From Prionace glauca (taxonomy: Eukaryota > Chordata > Chondrichthyes > Carcharhiniformes > Carcharhinidae): DNA of 64,000 nt. The DNA is taken from contig CM075760.1 of assembly GCA_037974335.1 (NCBI GenBank), forward strand, positions 62,440,515-62,504,514, given 5' to 3'. Position 1 is the stretch's first letter. The number at the start of each line of letters is the position of its first letter. The notes beneath the pieces are model-generated. The model worked only from the letters and a program-made list of their open reading frames with translations, did not search any database and was not told where the DNA came from. The translations under genes were made by a program, and so were the position numbers. This document shows, in pieces, positions 10,290-19,233 of the stretch.

Positions 10290-10900
10290 CAGCCCGTCGA
10301 TCGTCCACTCTCTGCCCATTTTCCCCAGCTTCTTGCACTTTTCCCGGGTTCTCTGCCATTCCTGATGGCTCATTTTCCCCTTTACCTGACTCTGTGCACT
10401 TCCACCTGTCTCTCTACAATTCCCTCCAGCTCTGAGCCCTCTCACTTGGCTCTCTGCTCTTTTTCTCAGCTCGCTATCCTTTCCATCAACTCCCTACCAT
10501 TTTCCCCTGACTCTCTGCCCTTTCCCCTGGGCTCTCTGTGCTTTCTCTCGGCTATCGGCCCTTTCCCTTGGCTCTCTACCCTTCTCCTTGCCTCCCTGCC
10601 CTTTCCCTCGGCTCACTGCCCTTTCCCCAGTCTCTCTGTCCTTTCTCCCGTCTCTCTGCCTTTCTCCCATCTCTCTGCCTTTCTCCTGTCTCTCTGCCCT
10701 TTCTTCGGAATCTCTGCACTGTTCCCCCGGCTGTGTGCCCTTTCTGCCTGCTTTCTACACCCCCACCACCACTCCCTCGCTCCGGCTCTCTGCCCTTTCC
10801 CATGTCTCATGTTCTCCCCTGGTTCTTTGCCGTTGTCCCTTGTCCCGAGCCCCCAGCGATTCCCTCCAGCTCTCTGCACTCCCAGGGCAAATTCCACATT
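10290..10900 (-). repeat. Switch-like purine-rich tandem repeat
   Basis: On the plus strand this is a degenerate unit of about 20 bp, CTCTCTGCCCTTTCCC plus a variable GGCT-type joint, repeated more than 20 times. On the IgM coding (minus) strand it is therefore G/A-rich, with several AGCT cores (as GAGCT) and many GAGAG steps. It lies 1-1.6 kb upstream of CH1. Open frames here (for example 10200-10922 on plus) are low-complexity Ser/Pro/Leu artefacts. A simple minisatellite with no function is the alternative. Confidence 0.75.
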
Positions 10901-10959
10901 TGAATATCAAACTGCGACTTGAGATCTTTCTTCTCTCTCGTTGCAGACCTCCCCACACA

Positions 10960-11510
10960 GATTCAGTGAGTGTGAGAGAGAGAATGTGAGTGCTCGAGGA
11001 TGAGTGATTGAATGAGTGAGAGTGAATGAGTGATGGTATGTGAGTGACGGAAGGTGGGTAAGTGAGGGTGGGTGAGTGAAGTTCCATGAGTGAAAATGAG
11101 TGATTGAGGGTGAGTAAACGAGGGTGTGTGAGAGAGGGTGGGTCAGTGATGGTGGCTGAATGTGTGAGTGAAGGTGGGTGAATGAGTGTCTGTGAGCTAG
11201 AATGAAAGAATGAGTGATTAGTGGGATGTGTGAATGAAGGGAACATGACTGAGGTTCTGAGTGAGGGACATTTATTGTGTGTGGATAGCTGAGAGAGGGT
11301 GAGTGCGAGAGGGTGAGTGCGAGAGGGTGGAAGAGTGAGCAAGGGTGACTGAGTGAGTAAGTGTGAATGACGATGATCGAGTGAGGGTGAGTGAATGGGG
11401 TAAGTGGGGACGAGTGAGTGGGGATGCATGATTGGGGATGAATGATTGGGGATGAGTGAATGAGGTTGACTGAATGAGGGTGACTGAATCAGAGTGACTG
11501 ACCTACTTCT
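10960..11510 (+). repeat. GAGTGA/GGGTGA tandem array
   Basis: Degenerate 4-12 bp units (GAGTGA, GGGTGAGTGA, GAATGAGTGA) run over about 550 bp. It is G-rich on the plus strand, so C-rich on the IgM coding strand, the reverse of the array next to it. The minus-strand frame through it (Ser/His/Pro/Leu-rich) is an artefact. Confidence 0.9.
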
Positions 11511-11769
11511 GACCTCATGTTGGATGGAATGTGTCATTGATGAAGCAATAGAAGATTGTTGGTCCCAGAACAGTCCCCTGCTGAACTCCTGCAGTGATTT
11601 CTCAACTTAGGTGTTTGACTTTCAACAACCATTACCATCTTGCTTTGTGCTAAATATGACTCCAAACAGAGAAGAATTTCCCGCCGAAACTTATTCACTT
11701 GAGATTTACTCGGGCTCCTCGATCCCACCCTCATTCAAATTTTATGGTGGGGGGGGGGGAAGTGGTGGG

Positions 11770-12085
11770 GAGGGGGTGCGGTGGCACAGTGATTAGCGCT
11801 GCTGCGTCACTGTTGAATTTCTGGTATGGGCTATCGTGTGTGGAGTTAGTAAATTCACCGTCTGTCTGCTTGGGTTTCCTTCGGGTGCTCCTGTTTCCTT
11901 CCAAAGTCCAAAGATGTGCGGATTCGGTGGATTGGCCATGCAAAATTGCCCCATTAGTTTCACAGGACTAGTTAGAGTAAATTCATGTGGTTTTGGGAAT
12001 AGGCTTTGGTGGGATTCTGTTGGTGCGGACTCGATGGGCTGAATGCCCCCCTTCTGCACTGTAGGATGCTATGATTCTATTCTAT
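11770..12085 (+). mobile_element. tRNA-like SINE, family A
   Basis: Starts with a tRNA-like head (GGTGGCACAGTGATTAGCGC) and follows the family order: CAAAGATGTGCGGATTCGGT, ATTGGCCATG, AAATTGCCCC, then GACTCGATGGGCTGAATG and a CTATGATTCTA tail. Several other copies in this window share the same order. Confidence 0.85.
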
Positions 12086-12114
12086 GAAGTCAAGGATAAT
12101 CACTCCCACGTATG

Positions 12115-12600
12115 TGAGATGGAAAGTGTGTGAGAGTGTGTTTGTGTGTATGTGCGCGCGCATTTGTGTGAGTGTCTGTGTGTGTGTGAGAGAGAGAGAT
12201 GCGTGTGCAAGAGGCTTTGAGAGAGTGTATGTGAATAAATGTGAGACAACAGCGTTTGTGACAGAGTGTGGGAGAGACAGTGTGTTTACGAGAGCATGAG
12301 GCTGTGCTGATGTGAGTGTGTGTGTCTGCGTGGAAGAAAGAATGTGTGTGGGGAGTGTGCGTGTGAATGCTTTTGTGTATGAGGGTATGAGAGACTGATT
12401 GAGAGAGCGAAAGTTTGTATTTGTATTTGTAGTGGATGTAGACCGTGAGAGAAAGAGAATGTGTATGGGTGTGTGAGAGAGATCATATCAAAGAAAAAGT
12501 AAGTGTGCACATGTATGTGCGCATGTGTGAGAGAATATGCGAGTGTGTATGCGTGTATTTATGTGTGTGGCAGTGTGTGATGTGTGTAAGTCTCTATCTG
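12115..12600 (+). repeat. TG/GA-rich simple repeat
   Basis: Interrupted GTGTGTGAGAGAG-type low-complexity sequence. No coding value. Confidence 0.85.
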
Positions 12601-12869
12601 GCTGATTCAGTCTGGAAAAACACACTCACTCCACACATACTCACCCACTCACACAGTCAGTGGGAGTGACAAGTGAACACAACACGGACTGCGGGGCAAG
12701 GGCTGGAAAAACATTTAAATCGTTCACAAGTCAGTCACAATTAAATAATTTCCTCTTTCCTCAATGGCCGAAATTTGTAGAAATTTGGCACAACCCAAGA
12801 CAAAGCCATCCACAAGATTATCCGCCCCCTCATTCACTATATTCACTCTCTCCCATCACTAAGAAAGCA

Positions 12870-13155
12870 GTGTCAGCAGTTTGTATTATATACAACATTC
12901 ACTGCAGCAACTCACCAAGGCTCACCGTCCAAACCCGCTGTCTTTACATCCTAACAGGACAAAGGCAGTAGCCACATATGAACGCTATCACCTACAAGCT
13001 CCCCGCCAAAACATACACCATCCCGACGTGAAACAATATTTCAGTTCATTCATAGTCACTGGAGCTTCCTGTCTAACAGCACGGCGAATGCCTGCAGCAT
13101 ATGGATTGCAGTCATTTAAGGATGCTTCACATCAACACTTTCTGAAGGAACGATT
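12870..13155 (+). repeat. Dispersed repeat, family C
   Basis: Contains the order CACTGCAGCAACTCACCAAGG, a CATCCTAACAGGACAAAGGC block, CCATCCCGACGTGAAA and CTGTCTAACAGCACGGCG. The same order is found near 23.9-24.1 and 24.8-25.2 kb, and in reverse near 27.7 kb. The class of this repeat is not known to me. Confidence 0.6.
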
Positions 13156-13853
13156 AGGGAAGATTACAAATTCTGGCCGAGCAAATGACTCGAAAATGCC
13201 TTTAGAAAACTAATAATAATGAATTTGACCCTTCATCTGTCATACTGAACAGTTCACGGACTGCTGTAGTAGGCAGCACAATATAGTAAATCTCACTTTG
13301 CATTTGTTCATCGAACATTCCCAAGGCCAATGCATCACTGCTTAAAAATCATCCAATTCTCCCTCTACAGTTTGAAGTTTCTGCTCTCTCTGATGGTCGC
13401 AATATGCTTTAGGGATCTCATTTCTGAGACGCCAAGTCAAACTCCCATTTTTCACGGATACAAGTGTATTAAAGAAATAAATCAAATTTCGCTCCCTGTA
13501 ATTCAGCAGAAGGGACCAGAAGGTTTCGCACCAGCCAGGCAGACTCCTGGTCCCAACACAATGGCCACGCGCACAGAAACAGAACAGACACAAACAGTGC
13601 AACAGCCGAGTTCCCAGCAGAAAGATCTGTTCAATCTGTCAATTTCAATCTGTTCAATCTGTAAATTTAATTGTTGGATTTTCATTGATCAATGGTCAAC
13701 TTACAACAGAAACATCCATAACCTATTTTAAATTAAACTGATATTCATTTCAAGACTCCATTCGACTTTTAATTATTTCGCTGTGTCACTTCTCGAAAAC
13801 TATGTAAAAATATAACTTCGCTGAAAATGAGCAATCTCAAATAACAGACTAAC

Positions 13854-14009
13854 GTCAGTTCAATGTCCCTAACAGAGATGCAGTGACACAATAACAGTTC
13901 AATGTCCCTAACAGAGATACAGTGACACAGTAACAGTTCAAGGTCCCTAACAGAGATGCAGTGACACTGTAACAGTTCAATGTCCGTAACAGATATGCGG
14001 TGACACAAT
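13854..14009. repeat. 39-bp minisatellite, four units
   Basis: Four near-identical head-to-tail units of 39 bp built on TTCAATGTCCCTAACAGAGA and a TGCAGTGACAC end. It is within the J-C intron; no coding or regulatory role can be read from it. Confidence 0.9.
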
Positions 14010-15399
14010 AAGTAGTAAACAAACCAAGAAACATTTACATTGATAAATGAATAAATCATTGCCTGATTCTATTTAATTTCTTAAATATAATCAACAAAAT
14101 AATCAAGGCAAAACACTTTATCGAGCTGAGCACAGCTGAGTAAAAGAATGTTTTGTTTCTGAATTCATTTTCAATACAACTAAATATTCTGTAAAATGGA
14201 TGATACTTTGCACGCCAGTGCAATATTCAAGGTAATTTGATTTAAATTAATTAGCATCAATATTATATTTTAAGTTATTGTTAATTGTCAGTTAGTTCTT
14301 CTGCCAGCTGATTTGTACTCTGTAATAAAATGAGCTTTCAATCATTCAAAACATGCTTCTGTCCCCAACATTGTTAAATAATTAGGTTACAATTAAATCT
14401 CAATGTTAAACAATAATTACAAATTACTGAATGGAAACATTCAAACATCTGCCATTCATTTACTTAAATCTAATCACATTGTAATGTTTTACTTTTACCA
14501 CAGATAATTTATTATAACGGAGAACCGTGTTAAAAATGCAGACTTCACACTTTGTATAGACTGCAACGGCCTGGCCAATATTATTGAAATCAATAATACT
14601 GGTTCCTAGATTTAGTAATTTAGACCTTCCATATAATTTAATTACTGAACACATTGTTTAATTTAAGAAGATCTGAATTAAACAGTGCAAACACAGAGAG
14701 GACAACTGATTCAAATCCTCTGCAACATTGAAACATGATGCAGAATATAAGTGCAGACTTTTTCTTCATTATAATATTTAATAAGATTTTAACATAAGTT
14801 TCTGATAGAATCAATTATTCTATTTTGTCATTTATTCTTCCCATAATTCTATGTTTAGCAGTAATGGGAGACATAATATTATACAATTTTTATAGTATTT
14901 ATCTTATAATGTTTTATATAAATTAATCTTTTTGAATTTCAAGCATTAACTTGTCAATTTCTCGCCAGTTTCTGTTGACACTTTACCAGTATTCAAACGC
15001 AATCATATAAACAATTACTTGAGTGTCAGCGAATTCCATCTGTCAGAAAACCTTCGCTCTGTCAAATGTATTTAAGCTGTTTGATTCTAATTGATCAAGG
15101 CCAAATTACAACAACAAAGTAATCAATAAAAAAATTAATTAACCTGATGTTCATTTTAAAACTCCCTTTGCCTTTTAACTATCTCTCACCGTCGGTCTCA
15201 AATCCTCAAAAAAAACTGGGCAAAAATGTATTTTTTTTCTGAAAATGAGCACATCAAATATAACGGATTCAGGGTAGTGTAATGTTCCTATCAGAGATAC
15301 AGTGAATTGTAATTCATGTTTTATTTTAATATGTAAGCATCAGTTAAGATGAATAAAATGTCCTAACATATTTATTTTACTTTCCCGAAACTTTTTTGC

Positions 15400-17300
15400 T
15401 TTATCCCTACAATATTCAAACGCAGTTTTATTTTCATTTAGTCAGGACCGCTCAGTGTCACTGAGTTGAAACAATGCAAAAAGCAATTGAGGAACATCAA
15501 ATCATTTCACAAATTTTGAGATGAGATTAGTAATTAATTATCTCGGTATATAATTTAAAAAAAACTTTGACGGAGTAATCTGGTTGCAACTGCATAGAAA
15601 AAACAAAATGTAATAATCGGATACGAAAATTGCCAAAAAGCAGCGTCTTCTGGAATTGTGACAAAATACGTCCAGTCTGGAAAATTTTCTGGTCATTTTA
15701 GTTGCGTGAAAAGCACAGCAGAACTTTTAAACGGGATAACTGCTAAATTATTAACATCAAATAATCTTAGGTGAATATGGAGTTATGTTACCGATTAATA
15801 ATTGTTTGTTTTATATTAATTTTACTACTAAACTTGTTAATGAGAAGTTTGTGATTGCAGCATAGACTGGGTGTCCGAATGAGCGTTGTAAGTAATGATT
15901 TACTTGAATCTTGTAAGCGTTAGCTAAAATTTATATATAAAAACGATATCTTTTAGTTTTTTTTCCAAACATGCTTGTTTTCTCCCTACAAGGATTTTCG
16001 AATTCCAAGATTGTTTGCATTCAACCAGAAAACATCTAAGCTCTCAATGACACCGAATTTAAAGAATGCAGAAATAATGCCCTAAAGCCAAACCATTTCA
16101 CAAATTTTAAACATTCATTGTGACTGCACCACAGAAACTGCTCAGCAGAAACACAACAAAACACATCAATGAGGGAAAGAATCTGTTTCATGGAAAAGCA
16201 GCTCAATTATCCATTTAACAGAATCAAATGTAACATTGCAAAAAAATTTCAATATCGAATCGAGCAAACTAGCTCTTAACCAATTACTAAAGTAAACAGA
16301 AATCTGGAATAATAGCAATGACATTGCGAGGAGGTGGAATACGCCCAACGAATTAGCATAACAACTTTATCACATTTTATTCATATTGGATCATATTTCA
16401 AACATATTTAAACATGTGGATGGTAAAAGTTCCAGCCATCAAATGCCACCGAGATTAAACATTGCAGGTACCCCAAATTCTGAATGCAGAGACAAAATAT
16501 GTTCTGAACGAGTGGCGTAAAGCGTTATCACTTAAGATTTTTTTTAAAATACAAAGACAATAAAACCTGTCTGTTTCCTGCCTGCAGTCATGCGTCAAGA
16601 AGTTGCAAACCCACAGAATGTTGTTATTCAATAACAAAGCGTGTCAATAACAAATAACAGCTCAGTGTCACTGAGTTCAAAAATGCAAAAACGCGAAATT
16701 AATTCACAAAGTTTACGTATTTAAAGTCATCCAGATTCGTAATGTTCTCACCAGAAAAAAGAACGCATCACTGAGAGACTGAACCCCTTTTCATACAGAA
16801 GCAGCACAGTTCTGCAAATGTAACATTTACAGAAATGTTGAAAATAAATTCAAGCCAATTCGCAATTCACCAAAGTAATTAATGTTTACAATAACCCGAA
16901 AATATTGCATAGCAGCACCAGCATTGTGAGTGAGTGGAATGTTTTCATTGGATAAATTTAGAAATTTTAGAACTTTATTAAAAAATATTGCGTTGGATTT
17001 CAAACACTTTTGCAGTAGATAGTACAAACCGCAGCCACTAGATGTCGCCGAGATTAAACATTGCAGAAACGCTGAATTGTTGAACCAACGTTCAGTTTTT
17101 AAAGTAAGCCACACAGTAACCTCAACAGACAAACACAAAATCACAACAACTTGGGATTGAATCCCTCAGCAGCCCCTATTGTCAAGAAACAGCGGAATTC
17201 TAAAACCCCTTTGCAACAGAATCACAAGAAACGTTGTTAAAATTCTCAATAGAGAATCCACCAAACCCATATTTAAGTAAACAGATAAATTATTAGTATA
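15400..17300. repeat. Degenerate tandem units of about 600 bp
   Basis: AT-rich sequence with recurring landmarks. A GCTCAGTGTCACTGAGTT-like block with ATGCAAAAA occurs at about 15446, 16037 (diverged) and 16658. A CCGAGATTAAACATTGCAG block occurs at about 16449 and 17049. The order between landmarks repeats, giving a period of 590-620 bp. No gene was recognised; open frames are short. Confidence 0.6.
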
Positions 17301-17361
17301 GATAAAAATATAAAACAAAAGAACATGTAAACCAGTTACTCAATAAGTGCATGGTTCTTAC

Positions 17362-17409
17362 CTGCAGCCACCGCCACCATGGTCCCTTGACCCCAGTAAC
17401 CAAAATAAT
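17362..17409 (-). CDS. IGHJ: IgH J segment
   Basis: A 48-base joining segment encoding YFGYWGQGTMVAVAA, with the Trp-Gly-X-Gly motif that defines framework 4. A GTAAG donor follows, leaving phase 1, which fits CH1. Its 5' side carries a perfect heptamer on the coding strand. It is the only J in the cluster, as is usual for shark IgM clusters. Confidence 0.95.
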
Positions 17410-17448
17410 CACAGTGTCACATTCCGTAGGCTGAGTCATACAATAACC
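17410..17448 (-). promoter_or_regulatory. JH recombination signal, 23-bp spacer
   Basis: Read toward higher coordinates: CACAGTG (17410-17416), 23-bp spacer, ACAATAACC (17440-17448). Heptamer perfect; nonamer close to ACAAAAACC. The spacer class allows joining to the 12-bp signal of D2 but not directly to VH. Confidence 0.93.
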
Positions 17449-17773
17449 GTCCCTGCACAAAATATGCACAAAACCACCATTATTTTAAATATCCACAAGC
17501 CAGAGGAAAATCAATGTCAATTAATGTTCATTAAATTATAATTGTATTTCTGGACACCATTCGCCATTCATAAATCACCCTAAAGTTTTATATTTCACAC
17601 AGTTACGCATGAATATGTTATTGAAAACACCAACTGACAAATGAGTAATTATCAAGATTTTCCATGTTCATTCTTGTCCTGTGGTCAGTGCTGGACGTAA
17701 ACAATATTGTACTCTGATTAAAGGTGGAATTTAAAAGTTGTATTGTTCCAGCCTCAATCAATTGGTGCTGAGG

Positions 17774-17841
17774 GGTTTTTGTCTTGACAGTAACTGCTGT
17801 GCCAGCCAGTGATCACAGTGAGACACAGCATGTCAAATACT
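17774..17841 (-). other. IGHD: IgH D2 segment with 12/12 signals
   Basis: The 12-base core (17802-17813, coding strand ATCACTGGCTGG) lies between two signals. On the JH side: nonamer GGTTTTTGT (17774-17782), 12-bp spacer, heptamer TGCTGTG (17795-17801). On the D1 side: CACAGTG (17814-17820), 12-bp spacer, TCAAATACT (17833-17841). A D with 12-bp spacers on both sides next to a 23-signal J is the known shark D2 arrangement. There is no gene in the bases between J and D2. Confidence 0.88.
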
Positions 17842-18148
17842 GAGGCAGGCAGTTAACTGTAAAATACAGACAATTAATTTCACTGCAATTTCAAAAGCCT
17901 GTGTCCATCTCGTTAAGAGTAGGTCAGTGAGATATTTCATTGTTTTACTTGTCATTGTATTGATAAAGGGGGTTAGAATCTTTTACACTCACTGTGCACA
18001 TTCAGCATGTAAATCAATAACAATAAAGTTGAAGTATTTTATATCTTTAAAAAAAATGCTGCTTCTACCTATTATTTTGTTGAACCCTCATTTAGTCTGG
18101 CATTCGGCAGTGCCACTGATGACAAATTTATGCAAAGTCTTTCTCTGA

Positions 18149-18231
18149 GGTTTTTGTATGAGGATGTCGCTTTGTTAAGCATTGTGATCCTCCACTGTAG
18201 TATCACAGTGACACACGCCCGCACAAAAACT
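18149..18231 (-). other. IGHD: IgH D1 segment with 22/12 signals
   Basis: The 17-base core (18187-18203, coding strand ATACTACAGTGGAGGAT) is bounded on the D2 side by nonamer GGTTTTTGT (18149-18157), a 22-bp spacer and heptamer CATTGTG (18180-18186). On the V side it is bounded by CACAGTG (18204-18210), a 12-bp spacer and ACAAAAACT (18223-18231). Asymmetric spacers force the order V to D1 to D2 to J. The core itself holds a CAGTG that could act as a cryptic half signal. Confidence 0.88.
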
Positions 18232-18570
18232 GTACTCACTCTGTTCAGTCCTGCCTCTCAATATTCACTTCAAATTACTTCTGTTCTAATTTAAAACGTA
18301 GGCAACTATTTATAAAACAAAATCTATCAGAAATGTTAAAACGAGTAATATATCCAGTGCTGCACTTGCCGAAACTACAACAAATAGAAAGTCAGTGAAA
18401 AGCTCACCCCATTAATATCGGTAAGTTTGTTAAATTGTACTGTTAAATGCTTTGTTGGTTACTTAAAAAAAACGATTATGGTTTGGTTCTGAACACTGTC
18501 GTTAATATTACATTTAAAACAGGTATTTACCTTCAGGTTATGATGGAAGTTGCTGAATTCCCTCTCGGGC

Positions 18571-18609
18571 TGTTCTTGTTCGGGTGCAGCCTTGGTACCT
18601 GTCGCTGTG
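18571..18609 (-). promoter_or_regulatory. VH recombination signal, 23-bp spacer
   Basis: Coding-strand CACAGCG (18603-18609), 23-bp spacer, ACAAGAACA (18571-18579). Both elements deviate slightly from consensus but spacing is exact. It follows the V exon directly, showing that the V is in germline form and not pre-joined to D. Confidence 0.9.
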
Positions 18610-19070
18610 GTCTCTTGCACAGTAATAGATGGCCGTGTCTTCGGTCTTCAGCCTGGTCATCTCCAAAGAGAAGATGTTGTTTGAAGTGTCTCTGGACGCA
18701 GTAAATCGATTCTTAATTGCTGGGGCGTAGTGGTTGCTGGATGAACTTAGATAGTTAACCAGCCACTCTAGACCCTGCCCGGGAACTTGCCGGATCCAGT
18801 ACATCCAAAAGCTGCCAAGGCTAAAGCCGCTGGTTTTACAGGTCAGTTTCAGGGAGCCTCCGGGACGCCCGCTCTCTGCCTTTGGCTGAATCAACACAAT
18901 CTCCGACTGGACACCTGTAAAAATATATCAAAAACCCCGAGGATTAACCCCATGAAACATTTTAGCGATAGACAAACAGGGAGACAGTGACAGTGAGAGA
19001 TTTGGACAATAAAATACTACTCACCAGATAAGAAAGTCAGCAACAAACTGAGTGAAATCGCCGACCTCAT
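18610..19070 (-). CDS. IGHV: IgH V gene: leader exon and V exon
   Basis: Leader exon 19025-19070 (ATG at 19070, hydrophobic [16 protein letters not shown] signal peptide, GTGAGT donor, phase 1), a 110-bp intron, then V exon 18610-18914 after a TTTTTACAG acceptor. The exon carries all variable-domain landmarks in order: LTCKTSG (first Cys), [13 protein letters not shown], framework 3 with RFTASRDTS and [12 protein letters not shown] (second Cys). It is open and without breaks. It supplies the antigen-binding V domain after joining to D1, D2 and J. It lies 340 bp from D1, as expected for a shark cluster. Confidence 0.96.
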
Positions 19071-19154
19071 CTTTCTGGTGATTTGAGGGAAATGGTTGTG
19101 TCAGGAACTCAGTGAACAAACCAGCTCCCGGACTGTTGGATTCCGGTCCCAGTG

Positions 19155-19175
19155 AGCGGTATTTAAATACCCGGC
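19155..19175 (-). promoter_or_regulatory. VH promoter TATA-like element
   Basis: GGTATTTAAATACC lies about 90 bases upstream of the VH start codon, a fitting TATA position. A GC box (GGGGGCGGC) lies just beyond. No consensus octamer (ATGCAAAT), usual in Ig V promoters, was found within 200 bp. Confidence 0.55.
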
Positions 19176-19191
19176 AGAAGGGGGCGGCTTT

Positions 19192-19233
19192 CCAGGCGCC
19201 GCCTGTTGATTCCCTGCTGGAGGCGGCGCCTGG
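19192..19233. promoter_or_regulatory. Perfect 13-bp inverted repeat upstream of VH
   Basis: CCAGGCGCCGCCT (19192-19204) and AGGCGGCGCCTGG (19221-19233) are perfect reverse complements with a 16-base gap. Each arm holds GGCGCC. It sits where the octamer would be expected upstream of the TATA-like box. Confidence 0.7.

Larger units (their letters stand above)
9296..17361 (-). other. IGHM: JH-CH1 intron
   Basis: An intron of about 8.07 kb between the JH donor and the CH1 acceptor. From CH1 outward it holds a Penelope-type repeat tail (9865-10010), a purine-rich array on the gene's strand (10290-10900), a GAGTGA-type array of opposite polarity (10960-11510), a SINE (11770-12085), a TG/GA-rich stretch (12115-12600), a dispersed repeat (12870-13155), a 39-bp minisatellite (13854-14009) and an AT-rich zone with degenerate units of about 600 bp (15.4-17.3 kb). 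This is the interval where an intronic enhancer and switch region lie in tetrapods. Confidence 0.85.

Noticed and set aside
10200-11537. Frames of 240 and 260 codons in the J-C intron
   Set aside because: Ser/Pro/Leu/His-rich translation of simple tandem repeats, with no domain and no splice support.
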